A stretch of DNA of 64,000 nt from CAVPTL01 sp963708725. Lineage in GTDB: Bacteria > Actinomycetota > Thermoleophilia > Gaiellales > JAICJC01. The stretch is taken from assembly GCA_963708725.1 (NCBI GenBank), contig CAVPTL010000020.1, positions 1-64,000 of the forward strand, in the 5' to 3' direction. Below, piece after piece: positions 43,052 to 51,033 of the stretch (the stretch's first letter is position 1; every line of letters begins with the position of its first letter). The translations under genes and the position numbers were made by a program. The notes beneath the pieces are model-generated. The model saw only the letters and a program-made list of their open reading frames with translations, ran no database searches and was not told where the DNA came from.

Positions 43052-44008
43052 TCAGGAGGGGGCGGGCGCGCGCTGATCGGGCTGCTTGGGCACCCGGGCA
43101 TTCCAGGGCATCCGGCGCAGCATCAGCGACAGTGCGAGACCGCCGATGATCACGTTCAAAAGCGTGATCGAGAACTGCATGCCGACGCTGAACGACAACA
43201 CCGCCGATGCCGGCGCGGCTCCCCGGAACATGTAACCAAGCAGCGCCTGCTGCGGACCGATGCCTCCCGGAGTCAGCGGCATCAGCGTGGCGGCACTGGC
43301 GGCGCTCAGGGCGAGCACCGCATCCAGGGGCGATGCGGGGATCCGGAACGCCTCCAGGAACCAGAACATGGCCGCGGCCCGGCAGCACCAGCCGAGCAAC
43401 TGCAGCGAGACCACCCGGGTGAAGTAGCGCTTCGGCGTGCGCAGGATCGCAACACCATCGGCGATCCGCGACCAGAACGAGTTCACGTGGTGCTCGATGT
43501 AGGTGAAAAAGACGCCCGCGGTGATCAGGATCGCGGCCAGCACCAGCACGAACACGCGGCCATGCGCCTCCATGAACGACCACTCGAACGCCGGCAGCTG
43601 CCCGATCGCCGGCAGATGCGGCAGCCTGCCGCTGGAATACGCGGCAATCAGGAGCACCGGCCCAATCAGCAGGTCGATCAACGTCTCGGCGATCAAACTC
43701 GACGTGACCGTGGTGTAGGCCGAACCGGGAATCGACCGGTGCGCCAGGTAGATCTTGGTGACATCGCCGCCGCGGGCAGGGACGATCGCGTTGACTCCCG
43801 CGCCTGCCAGATAGGCACCGGTGATGCTGCGCCAGCGCACCTTCACGTTTGGGTGTGCCGCGGCCAGGATGTTGCGCCAGGCCGTCGACCGCAGGAGCAG
43901 GTTCGAGAGGCCAAAGGCGAGCGCGATCGCCAACGCACCGAGTCGCACATCGGTCAGCCGGTCGGAGAATACCCCCGTTGCATGCCAGAAGCTTTGAAGC
44001 GAGTTCAC
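43052..44008 (-). CDS. Flippase-like membrane protein (UPF0104/LPG synthase TM region)
   Basis: A 318-residue integral membrane protein with about eight helices, of the family related to the transmembrane part of lysylphosphatidylglycerol synthase (MprF). Typical elements are WRSITGAYLAGAGVNAIVPARGGDVTKIYLAHR near residue 60-95 and LMPLTPGGIGPQQALLGY near residue 240. Members without the synthase domain are thought to move lipids or lipid-linked precursors across the membrane. The substrate is unknown. It lies 56 bases upstream of the sigma-factor stop on the same strand. Confidence 0.85.
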   Translation of the reverse strand: MNSLQSFWHATGVFSDRLTDVRLGALAIALAFGLSNLLLRSTAWRNILAAAHPNVKVRWRSITGAYLAGAGVNAIVPARGGDVTKIYLAHRSIPGSAYTTVTSSLIAETLIDLLIGPVLLIAAYSSGRLPHLPAIGQLPAFEWSFMEAHGRVFVLVLAAILITAGVFFTYIEHHVNSFWSRIADGVAILRTPKRYFTRVVSLQLLGWCCRAAAMFWFLEAFRIPASPLDAVLALSAASAATLMPLTPGGIGPQQALLGYMFRGAAPASAVLSFSVGMQFSITLLNVIIGGLALSLMLRRMPWNARVPKQPDQRAPAPS

Positions 44009-44064
44009 ACTCCGTAGTGTGCCAGGGGATTCAGGCGGATCTCAGTGACGGCTTCGCGCCGGAC

Positions 44065-45006
44065 TCAGTCGTGCCCACGCAGGAAATCGCGTAGCGACGG
44101 GTTGCGAATCTCGAGCTCTCGCAGCGCCCGCGTCTCGATCTGGCGCACCCGCTCGCGGGTCACGCCAATTTCTGATCCGACCTGCTCCAACGTCGCCGGC
44201 TCGCGGTTTCCGAGTCCGAAACGGGCCTCCAGAACATGTCGGGTGCGGTCGTTGAGCCCCGCCAGCGCGTCGCGCAGCAGCTGTTCGCGCTCGGTACCCG
44301 CGACCTGGTCATGAGGCCGGCGGGTGTTGGTGTCCTCGACCACGTCGGAAAAGCTTGATTCACCGTCGCCGACGGGCGATTCGAGCGACACCGGATCCTC
44401 GGTCATGCGTTGCAGCTCCATGACCCGCTCCACCGGCAACTGGAGCTCGGCGGCAAGTTCGCTCGGCAGCGGGTCGCGGCCCAGCGCCTGGGTCAGCTTG
44501 CGGTTGGCGCGATACAGCTTGCGCACCTGGTCGAGCACATGCAGCGGCAGACGGATCGTGCGGCCCTGGTCGGCGATCGCGCGTGACATCGACTGGCGGA
44601 TCCACCAGGTGGCGTAGGTCGAAAGCTTGTAGCCGCGGCTGGCGTCGAACTTCTCCACCGCTCGCATCAGACCCATGTTGCCCTCCTGGATCAGATCCAG
44701 CAGTGGCACGCCACTCGACGAGTAGGCCTTGGCCATCGAGATCACGAGCCGCAGGTTCGCCTCGACCAGGCGATCCTTGGCCCACTGATGCCCCATGTCC
44801 TTGAGCCGGGCCAGCTCGAGCTCCTGCGCATGCGTCAGCAGCGCCCCGTCCCCGATCTGGCGCACATAGGTGTGCAGCAGGTCGACGGCGGGTGCCGGCG
44901 CGTCCGTCAGATCAAGTTCGAGCTCTTCCAGCTGCTCGGGCTCGTCCAGCCCGCTCGAATCGGTCGGTCCGGAGGAAGTATTGTCGTCGGTTGGTGCGGG
45001 GCTCAC
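44065..45006 (-). CDS. Sigma-70 family RNA polymerase sigma factor (group 2-like)
   Basis: A sigma factor of about 313 residues with regions 1.2 to 4 of the RpoD family: VRQIGDGALLTHAQELELA; region 2 AYSSSGVPLLDLIQEGNMGL, KFDASRGYKLSTYATWWIRQ; region 3 LPLHVLDQVRKLYRANRKL; region 4 TLEQVGSEIGVTRERVRQIE. It lacks the long acidic region of primary sigmas, so a secondary (group 2) factor is likeliest, though a short primary factor is possible. GTG 45006 (VSPAPTDDNTSS) is the suggested start; the open frame continues to a TTG at 45078. It is not WhiG-like. Confidence 0.82.
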   Translation of the reverse strand: MSPAPTDDNTSSGPTDSSGLDEPEQLEELELDLTDAPAPAVDLLHTYVRQIGDGALLTHAQELELARLKDMGHQWAKDRLVEANLRLVISMAKAYSSSGVPLLDLIQEGNMGLMRAVEKFDASRGYKLSTYATWWIRQSMSRAIADQGRTIRLPLHVLDQVRKLYRANRKLTQALGRDPLPSELAAELQLPVERVMELQRMTEDPVSLESPVGDGESSFSDVVEDTNTRRPHDQVAGTEREQLLRDALAGLNDRTRHVLEARFGLGNREPATLEQVGSEIGVTRERVRQIETRALRELEIRNPSLRDFLRGHD

Positions 45007-45193
45007 GTGATGGCCGTTCGCTTCCTGGGAGGATTCTGGACGGCAATCGCACGCCCGTGGCCTTGAGATCGGCGCCAAAGCGGCTGGTCTTGAGGGGTTC
45101 CAGCGTTTCCCTCAGGATCCGTCGGTCGCAATCGCGTTCTTGACAGCCTGGCTGCGGCGTTTTGCGAGTTTGCCGATGTGTGTTAGCGCCGCT

Positions 45194-45209
45194 GGGGGAT
45201 ATCTCCCCC
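45194..45209. promoter_or_regulatory. Inverted repeat upstream of gene 45236
   Basis: GGGGGA and TCCCCC are separated by TATC, a compact operator-like hairpin 27 bases before the start codon at 45236 and inside the region divergent from the sigma gene. Its function is unknown. Confidence 0.35.
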
Positions 45210-45235
45210 GCCCGCGGCTGACGAACACTGTGGGT

Positions 45236-45673
45236 ATGACTGAACCCGCTCTGAGTGGCTCTGCCGCTCTTCATCCCGAGGACCTGCTGCGCATTCGGCA
45301 GAGCTGCTCGCACACCTATGTTCCCGACCAACCCGCCGAGCGCGGCTATCGCTATGTCGACGTCGGCGGCGAGGCCGATCCGTTCTACCTGCTGCGATTC
45401 GCGTCGCGCGGCGTCTCTGGAGCGATCTCGCTGATCGCGCCGATCGAACTCACCTCCGCCCAACCCGCCGAACGCGGTGCGCCCGCCATCGCCCGGGCCA
45501 GCGTCTCGATCGGAGTCAACACGATCCCGTGGCACAAGATGCTTGACCAGGATGTGTGCGGAGGCGTGTGGGCGACGCTGATGACCGACGCGCTTCAGGA
45601 ACTGGCGCGGCTTGACCTGCTGGAGCCTGAGTTGTGTCCGTTCTGCGCTCCCGAGGGAGCCGAGCTGGTCTAA
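45236..45673 (+). CDS. Hypothetical protein, 145 aa
   Basis: A soluble 145-residue protein, start ATG 45236 (MTEPALSGSAALHPEDLL). The middle is mixed alpha/beta (YRYVDVGGEADPFYLLRF, GAISLIAPIEL), and a C-terminal LCPFC pair could bind metal or form a disulfide. I cannot assign a family. It diverges from the sigma-factor gene, and its stop TAA overlaps the convergent stop at 45670 (CTAA). Confidence 0.6.
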   Translation: MTEPALSGSAALHPEDLLRIRQSCSHTYVPDQPAERGYRYVDVGGEADPFYLLRFASRGVSGAISLIAPIELTSAQPAERGAPAIARASVSIGVNTIPWHKMLDQDVCGGVWATLMTDALQELARLDLLEPELCPFCAPEGAELV

Positions 45674-46353
45674 ACGACGCGACCCTCAGGGGAAACGGTG
45701 ATCCCTTGCGAGTCGAGCCGTTTGCGAATCAGGTACTGGAAGGTCGACCAGGCTCCGCGGCGGGCATCGAACATCCGATACACCTGCCACTCTGTCAGCA
45801 TCGACGGATCTGACCGCCGGGCCTGTGCCCAGTCGGCGAACTTCGGGAGCCTGCCGCTGCGAACCGCGAGCGCAGCGCCCTGGTCGATTGCGCGATCCAG
45901 CCGCTCCTCGCCCACCGGGACGTCGAAGCCGGCCTGTTTCAACGCATTGTTGAGCGACCCGAAGGTATGCCAGTAGAGCGACTTCGAGGGCATCGATCCC
46001 TTGCGGCTCTCGATGTCCTTCGCCGTCGGCACTCGACCCAGCTCGTCCCCGAGATCCTTGAGCAGGCGCAGCAGTTCCTCCTGGGTTGCGAACCGCCTGG
46101 GTACGAGCCCAGCGAGTCGCTTCGCACGGTTCCACGACTTGAAATGCTCGATCACCGTCTGTGGATGGACGGTGGTCTCTGGATCCGCTTCGAATTCGCG
46201 CATTGTGGGTGAGCGCCCCAAGCGTTTCGAACAGGTTCTCAGCTCATCGAGAATGTATTCATCCGAGTAGCGCTTCCGCATCCCGGTCTGAAACGCCTCG
46301 AGTTCCCCCCTGTCGATCCCCTCGATTGCGCTGTACACGGTTTTACGCCTCAT
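45670..46353 (-). CDS. Homing-endonuclease-associated-repeat protein
   Basis: A 227-residue protein with two clear copies (and perhaps a degenerate third) of the helical repeat found next to homing endonuclease domains: YSDEYILDELRTCSKRLGRS...TVIEHFKSWNRAKRLAGL (about 29-82) and LLRLLKDLGDELGRVPTAKD...LYWHTFGSLNNALKQAGF (about 93-142). The repeats are thought to bind DNA. No HNH, LAGLIDADG or GIY-YIG nuclease domain is present, so this is probably a DNA-binding protein of unknown role. A good promoter precedes it (46391-46418). Confidence 0.75.
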   Translation of the reverse strand: MRRKTVYSAIEGIDRGELEAFQTGMRKRYSDEYILDELRTCSKRLGRSPTMREFEADPETTVHPQTVIEHFKSWNRAKRLAGLVPRRFATQEELLRLLKDLGDELGRVPTAKDIESRKGSMPSKSLYWHTFGSLNNALKQAGFDVPVGEERLDRAIDQGAALAVRSGRLPKFADWAQARRSDPSMLTEWQVYRMFDARRGAWSTFQYLIRKRLDSQGITVSPEGRVV

Positions 46354-46390
46354 GTTTCAGTCTCCGTGGACAGTTCGTGGCTGTCACGAG

Positions 46391-46418
46391 CTTATAACAA
46401 ACTTGTCCTGTGGTGCAA
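46391..46418 (-). promoter_or_regulatory. Promoter of the repeat-protein gene
   Basis: On the minus strand TTGCAC (complement of 46413-46418), 16 bases, TATAAG (complement of 46391-46396): 4/6 and 5/6 consensus matches. The start would be near 46384, about 30 bases before ATG 46353, with GGAG as the ribosome site. Confidence 0.5.
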
Positions 46419-46420
46419 GC

Positions 46421-46434
46421 GCACACCGGTGTGC
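46421..46434. repeat. 14-bp palindrome upstream of repeat-protein gene
   Basis: GCACACCGGTGTGC is a perfect palindrome directly upstream of the -35 box of the minus-strand promoter, the right place for an operator or activator site. No binding protein is known. Confidence 0.4.
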
Positions 46435-46509
46435 TGGCGAGTGCGTCAACGTCAGCCGACTGCGGCCGGCGTTCCCCCGAGCACAAACGCGGTAATATCC
46501 CGTGTGACG

Positions 46510-46725
46510 ATGAAGCTGCGTAGCCCCAGCCGCAACGACGAGCGATTCTGCAATCTGATGCAGACCGCCGACCGGATGCGCTCACGTGCGTGGACTGGCT
46601 ACCTCGACAACACCCGCGACTCCGACGCCTACCACGAGGATGAGCCCGAGGCCTGGAATCGGCTTCAGGAGAGGCTTGCAGCGATCGACCAGGAGCTGAT
46701 GCACGCTCTTTCGAGCGACGGCTGA
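46510..46725 (+). CDS. Small hypothetical protein upstream of murT, 71 aa
   Basis: A 71-residue, strongly charged, mainly helical protein (MKLRSPSRNDERFCNLMQTA...). It ends 3 bases before the murT start and is very likely in the same transcript. No family was recognised. GTG 46504, two codons upstream, is an alternative start. The link to peptidoglycan amidation is inferred only from its position in the operon. Confidence 0.6.
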   Translation: MKLRSPSRNDERFCNLMQTADRMRSRAWTGYLDNTRDSDAYHEDEPEAWNRLQERLAAIDQELMHALSSDG

Positions 46726-46728
46726 GGC

Positions 46729-48090
46729 GTGCTCTTCGGGGCGAAGGTGGCCGGTGCCCGGGCCGCTGCACGGCTTTCCCGGCTCACACGATCCGGTGGC
46801 GGCACGACGCTTCCCGGCCGTCTGCTGCTGAGCGTCTCGCCCGACGCGATCGAGCGTCTCAGCGGCAAGCTGCGGCGAGGATCGGTGGTGGTGTCGGCCA
46901 CCAACGGAAAGACCACGACCAGCCGGATGCTGGCGGGAATGCTCTCCCCTCCTTTGCGACTCAGTCACAACCGGGCGGGTGCGAACCTGGCTTCTGGGGT
47001 TGCCTCGGCCCTGCTCGAGCGCGACCACGCAGACGCGGGACTGTTCGAGGTCGACGAGGCGGCCCTCCCCCACGTCGCCTCCGAGCTCCAACCCACTGTG
47101 GTCGTCCTGGGGAACCTGTTTCGTGACCAGCTCGACCGCTACGGCGAGCTCGAGGCGATCGCCGAACGCTGGAGTACGCTGACCGCGTCGCTGCCGGGAG
47201 ATCGCGTATTGGTGCGAAATGCCGATGACCCGCTGGTCGCATCGCTCAATCCGGGCAGTGCCCGCGTGATCGGCTTCGGCATCGACGACCCGGCCGCCGG
47301 ATTGGCAGGAATGGAGCACGCTTCGGACTCGAAATGGTGTGCGAACTGCGGGCATCGGCTGCGGTATGCGACCGTGTATCTCGGCCATCTCGGCGATTGG
47401 AGCTGCCCCAACTGCGATTCGCGCCGGCCCAGGCTCGACGTGTACGCCACCGCGGTCGAGATCGACGGGCTGGAGGGCTGCCGGTTCGAACTGGTGACGC
47501 CGTTTGGCCGGGCGGCGGTGCGCCTGCCTGTCCCCGGGCTCTACAACGTCTACAACGCGGTGGCCGCGGCCGCCGCGGCCTGCGCCACCGGGGTTGTCGG
47601 GCTCGACCGGATGGTTTCGAGCCTCGATCGCTTTGATCCGGCCTTCGGGCGGTTCGAGCAGCTGCGGCTGGGCGAGCGCGACGCCGTGCTCGTGCTGATC
47701 AAAAACCCCGCCGGTGCCAACGAGGTCGTGCGCACACTGATGCGCGATCCGCAACCGAAACGGCTGCTGATCGCGCTGAACGACCGGATCGCGGACGGCC
47801 GCGATGTCTCGTGGATCTGGGACGTCGATTTCGAGCTGTTCGACGGCCACCTCGAGCACGCGTTTACCACCGGCACGCGAGCGGCCGAGATGGCGCTGCG
47901 CCTCAAATACGCCGGGCAGCCTCACGACCTGGTCACGGTCGTGAGCGATCTCGAAAGTGCGATCGCGGCCGTTACCGCGGGCGATGACGGCCGCACCGCG
48001 TATCTGCTTGCGACCTACACCGCGATGCTCGACATCCGTCACGCTCTCGTCGAACAGGGCATCCTGCGACCGTACTGGGAGGCGGCGTGA
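46729..48090 (+). CDS. murT: Lipid II isoglutaminyl synthase, MurT subunit
   Basis: The Mur-ligase-like subunit that, with GatD, amidates D-glutamate of lipid II to D-isoglutamine. It has 453 residues. The ATP site is SATNGKTTTSRM; NLFRDQLDRYGE is the conserved MurT segment; a zinc ribbon CANCG...CPNCD sits in the central domain (about 205-230); and the C-terminal DUF1727 part has NDRIADGRDVSWIWDVDFE with the catalytic-triad aspartate. The start GTG 46729 follows the small gene by 3 bases. Its stop overlaps the gatD start by 4 bases (GTGA). Confidence 0.93.
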   Translation: MLFGAKVAGARAAARLSRLTRSGGGTTLPGRLLLSVSPDAIERLSGKLRRGSVVVSATNGKTTTSRMLAGMLSPPLRLSHNRAGANLASGVASALLERDHADAGLFEVDEAALPHVASELQPTVVVLGNLFRDQLDRYGELEAIAERWSTLTASLPGDRVLVRNADDPLVASLNPGSARVIGFGIDDPAAGLAGMEHASDSKWCANCGHRLRYATVYLGHLGDWSCPNCDSRRPRLDVYATAVEIDGLEGCRFELVTPFGRAAVRLPVPGLYNVYNAVAAAAAACATGVVGLDRMVSSLDRFDPAFGRFEQLRLGERDAVLVLIKNPAGANEVVRTLMRDPQPKRLLIALNDRIADGRDVSWIWDVDFELFDGHLEHAFTTGTRAAEMALRLKYAGQPHDLVTVVSDLESAIAAVTAGDDGRTAYLLATYTAMLDIRHALVEQGILRPYWEAA

Positions 48091-48809
48091 CCACGCTCGT
48101 GATCGGGCACCTGTATCCCGAGCACCTGAATATCTACGCCGATCGTGGAAACATCGCGGTTTTCGAGCGTCGCACCGGCTGGCGCGGCATCGGCTGCGAG
48201 GTGGTGGCATGTGGGCCGGGTGACACGCTGCCAGACGCTGATCTGTACTACCTCGGGGGCGGCCAGGATCGCGATCAGATGCTGATCGCGGATGACCTCA
48301 GGCGTAAAGCGGGCGACCTGCGTGCGGCCGTCGACGGTGGTGCGTCCGTGCTCGCGGTGTGCGGGGGCTATCAGCTGCTGGGGCACCGCTACCGCGGACA
48401 TCATGGCGACGATATGGCCGGCGCCGGGCTGGTGGATCTCGAGACCGTGGCCGGCGACGATCGCATGATCGGAAACGTGACCCTTGCATGCGACTTCGGC
48501 GATGGGGTGTCACACACGCTGATTGGGTTTGAGAACCACGCCGGCCGCACGTATCTGGGGCCGGGCCTCGAGCCGCTGGGCCGTGTGGTCAAGGGCCGTG
48601 GCAACAACGGCGAGGATGGCGGCGAGGGCGTTCGTGACGGACGAGTGATCGGCACATATGTGCACGGTCCGCTTTTGCCCAAGAATCCGTGGCTCGCCGA
48701 CTGGATCATCGCCGAGGCGCTGGAGCGCCGCTATGGCCGCGTCGAACTCGAAGCCCTCGACGACACGCTCGAATCAGAGTCGCAACGAGTGGCCGCAGCC
48801 AGACCGTGA
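48087..48809 (+). CDS. gatD: Lipid II isoglutaminyl synthase, glutaminase subunit GatD
   Basis: A 240-residue CobB/CobQ-like glutamine amidotransferase that supplies ammonia to MurT. The nucleophile is in VLAVCGGYQLLG (C92) and the catalytic His in GTYVHGPLLPKNP. The N-terminus LYPEHLNIYADRGNI and YYLGGGQDRDQ are typical of GatD. The start GTG 48087 overlaps the murT stop. Its own TGA stop (48807-48809) lies inside a 31-bp palindrome. Amidated lipid II is found in many Gram-positive bacteria, consistent with an actinobacterial wall. Confidence 0.93.
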   Translation: MTTLVIGHLYPEHLNIYADRGNIAVFERRTGWRGIGCEVVACGPGDTLPDADLYYLGGGQDRDQMLIADDLRRKAGDLRAAVDGGASVLAVCGGYQLLGHRYRGHHGDDMAGAGLVDLETVAGDDRMIGNVTLACDFGDGVSHTLIGFENHAGRTYLGPGLEPLGRVVKGRGNNGEDGGEGVRDGRVIGTYVHGPLLPKNPWLADWIIAEALERRYGRVELEALDDTLESESQRVAAARP

Positions 48810-48837
48810 ATAATTGGTGCCTGGCACCATTTATTCA
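48807..48837. repeat. 31-bp dispersed palindrome, copy 3
   Basis: TGAATAATTGGTGCC, a central T at 48822, then GGCACCATTTATTCA, with one mismatched pair. It contains the stop codons of both convergent neighbours: TGA of gatD at 48807-48809 and TGA of the Nudix gene (complement of 48835-48837). See copies at 5649 and 42961. Confidence 0.85.
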
Positions 48838-49287
48838 TCGCGCCCAGAGTTCGCCGAGGTGGACGAAGGGGTCGCCGGGCCGCCACCGTTCCAGGAATCG
48901 GTGGATCGGTGGTCTCAGGTCGACCGTGCCCAGCTCTGAGCGAGGCACCAGCCTGTGCGCCTCGACCGCATCATCGGCCGACGTCAGCTCCTCGAGGCTG
49001 CGATGCGAAAGATCGCCATAGAACAGAATGTGCACCACGTGCTTTCGCGGTACTGATCGTGCCGGTGCGATCGACTCGGCGATGGCGATTGGACCCTCGA
49101 GCGTCACGGCATCCAGTGCGGTCTCCTCCATCAACTCCCGCGCCAGTGCGACGTGCAACGACTCCCCCATCTCGACCCCGCCGCCGGGGAGCAGCCAGTA
49201 CGCCCGGTCGCCCTTGCGCTGCCGGCAGAGCAATACCGAGTCACCGTGCGTGAGCAGCGCCGAGACTCGGATCCTCGGGGTGATCAC
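48835..49287 (-). CDS. Nudix hydrolase
   Basis: A 150-residue pyrophosphohydrolase. The Nudix box is complete: GGGVEMGESLHVALAREL followed by MEET, matching G-x5-E-x7-R-E-U-x-E-E. The substrate could be an oxidised or non-canonical nucleotide or a nucleotide sugar. It overlaps the end of dut by 4 bases, and both act on nucleotide pools. It is the last gene of the hflX-dut-nudix group on the minus strand. Confidence 0.9.
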   Translation of the reverse strand: MITPRIRVSALLTHGDSVLLCRQRKGDRAYWLLPGGGVEMGESLHVALARELMEETALDAVTLEGPIAIAESIAPARSVPRKHVVHILFYGDLSHRSLEELTSADDAVEAHRLVPRSELGTVDLRPPIHRFLERWRPGDPFVHLGELWAR

Positions 49288-49730
49288 GAAGTGCTGACCA
49301 CGTCCGACGACCCAAATCCCCGTTCGGCTCGCTCCGAGCCCGGAAGCACATCGGCTTCGACCACCTCCAGCCGCGGCAGCGCGAGCACCACCAGCTGGGC
49401 GATCCGGTCGCCGGCGGCCACCTCAAAGGCGTGGTCACGGTCGGTGTTGAGCAGCACCACCTTGAGTTCACCGCGATAGCCGGAGTCGATCAGCCCTGGG
49501 CTGTTGACGATCGAGATCCCGTGCTTGAGTGCGAGCCCCGAGCGCGGCTGGACGAACCCTGCGTGCCCCGGCGGGATCGCCACCGCCAGGCCGGTCGCGA
49601 GCGTGCGGCGTTGCAGCGGCTCGATCACCGCCGCCTCTACGCTCGAGAGATCGAGGCCCGCGTCGCCCTCATACGCGCGGTCCGGCACCCGGGCGTCGGG
49701 ATGCAGCCGCTGGAACACCAGGTCGCTCAC
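49284..49730 (-). CDS. dut: dUTP diphosphatase
   Basis: A trimeric dUTPase that hydrolyses dUTP to dUMP and PPi, keeping uracil out of DNA and feeding dTMP synthesis. It has 148 residues with the five motifs: YEGDAGLDL (1), PRSGLALKHG (2), GLIDSGYRGE (3), DRIAQLVVLAL (4), and the C-terminal ERGFGSSD (5). It overlaps hflX by 4 bases upstream and the Nudix gene by 4 bases downstream, a tightly coupled unit. Confidence 0.95.
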   Translation of the reverse strand: MSDLVFQRLHPDARVPDRAYEGDAGLDLSSVEAAVIEPLQRRTLATGLAVAIPPGHAGFVQPRSGLALKHGISIVNSPGLIDSGYRGELKVVLLNTDRDHAFEVAAGDRIAQLVVLALPRLEVVEADVLPGSERAERGFGSSDVVSTS

Positions 49731-51004
49731 TCGTCCACTCGAAAATCGCTGTAGGCGGCCAGCAGCTCACGTGGCAGGCGGGCGCTGACCAGCACGCCGT
49801 GCTCGCCGTCCTCGCGCTCGGTGATCGGCGCGCCGCTGGCGTACAGCGCCGACAGCTTCGCACCTTGCTTGTGGGGCATCAACAGGCGCACGTCCACGAA
49901 CCTGTCCTGGAAGAACTCCGCGATCCGCTGCTTCAGCTCGCCGAGGTTCTCACCGGTCGCGGCCGACACCTGCACCGCCTGTGCAAACCGGTTTCGCAGT
50001 CGCCGCCGCGCCACCTCGTCGAGCTGGTCGATCTTGTTCAACACCATGATCTGGGGCAGATCCTCCGCGCCGATGTCGGACAGCACCGCACGTACCTGGG
50101 TGAGCTGGTCGACCAGCTGGTCCTCCCCACCCGAACCGTCGGCGACCAGCAGGATCAGATCCGCAGACAGCGTCTCCTCGAGTGTCGCCGCAAACGCCTC
50201 GACCAGTCCGTGCGGGAGCTTTCGGATGAACCCGACGGTGTCGGTCACCAGATACGAGCGGCCATCCTCGCGGAACGCCCGAGTGGTCGGATCGAGCGTC
50301 TCGAACAGCCGATCGTCGACGCTCACGTCGGCCCCGGTGAGGGCGTTCAGCAGCGTCGATTTGCCCACGTTGGTGTATCCGGCCAGTGCGACGGTCGGCA
50401 TCGCCTGGCGGGTTCGGCGCTTCCGCATCAGCTCGCGATGCCCGGCCACGTCCTTGAGACGCGCCCGCAGCAGCACCACGCGCTGGCGCGCCAGCCGGCG
50501 GTCGGTCTCGAGCTGCGACTCACCCGGGCCGCGGGTACCGACGCCGCCGCCGAGCCGCTCGAGGTGCTTCCACATCCCGCGCATGCGCTGCATGTTGTAC
50601 TGCAGCTGTGCCAGTTCGACCTGGAGCTTGCCCTCGGCAGTGTGAGCGTGCTGGGCGAAGATGTCGAGAATCACCGCGGTGCGATCGACGACCCGCATCT
50701 CGAGTCGATCCTCGAGGTGACGCTGCTGACGGGGGCTGAGCTCGTCGTCGCACACGATCACCTCGGCCTCGCGCAGTGCGGCGTACTGCTTGAGCTCGTC
50801 GAGCTTGCCGCTGCCGAGATAGGTTGAGGCGTCGGGCCGGTTTCGGCGTTGCACCATCGAGCCCACCGTGTTGACTCTGGCGGTGCGCAAGAGCTCGCGC
50901 ATCTCGTCGAGATGCCCGTCGTCGGGCTCGGACGTGGTGACGGTCGCGATCACCACCGCTCGCTCGGGGATGTTGTCGTTGCGATGCTCGATCGGATCGG
51001 CCAT
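49727..51004 (-). CDS. hflX: GTPase HflX
   Basis: A ribosome-associated GTPase that splits stalled 70S ribosomes under stress. It has 425 residues. The N-terminal HflX domain (AQLQYNMQRMRGMWKHLER, then the Gly-rich GGGVGTRGPGESQLETDRR) precedes the G domain: G1 AGYTNVGKSTLLN, G3 VTDTVGFIRKLPH, G4 LNKIDQL. TATACT (complement of 51011-51016) lies 6 bases before ATG 51004, suggesting a leaderless transcript. Confidence 0.95.
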   Translation of the reverse strand: MADPIEHRNDNIPERAVVIATVTTSEPDDGHLDEMRELLRTARVNTVGSMVQRRNRPDASTYLGSGKLDELKQYAALREAEVIVCDDELSPRQQRHLEDRLEMRVVDRTAVILDIFAQHAHTAEGKLQVELAQLQYNMQRMRGMWKHLERLGGGVGTRGPGESQLETDRRLARQRVVLLRARLKDVAGHRELMRKRRTRQAMPTVALAGYTNVGKSTLLNALTGADVSVDDRLFETLDPTTRAFREDGRSYLVTDTVGFIRKLPHGLVEAFAATLEETLSADLILLVADGSGGEDQLVDQLTQVRAVLSDIGAEDLPQIMVLNKIDQLDEVARRRLRNRFAQAVQVSAATGENLGELKQRIAEFFQDRFVDVRLLMPHKQGAKLSALYASGAPITEREDGEHGVLVSARLPRELLAAYSDFRVDE

Positions 51005-51033
51005 CGAGCCAGTATAGAGTTGGGCCGGGTGGG

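Noticed and set aside
40716..45209. GTGTTAG near a GGGGGA tract at both 40716 and 45180, a possible shared regulatory motif
   Set aside because: Spacing between the two parts differs (10 versus 7 bases) and the first copy overlaps the minus-strand promoter; the match is too short to claim.
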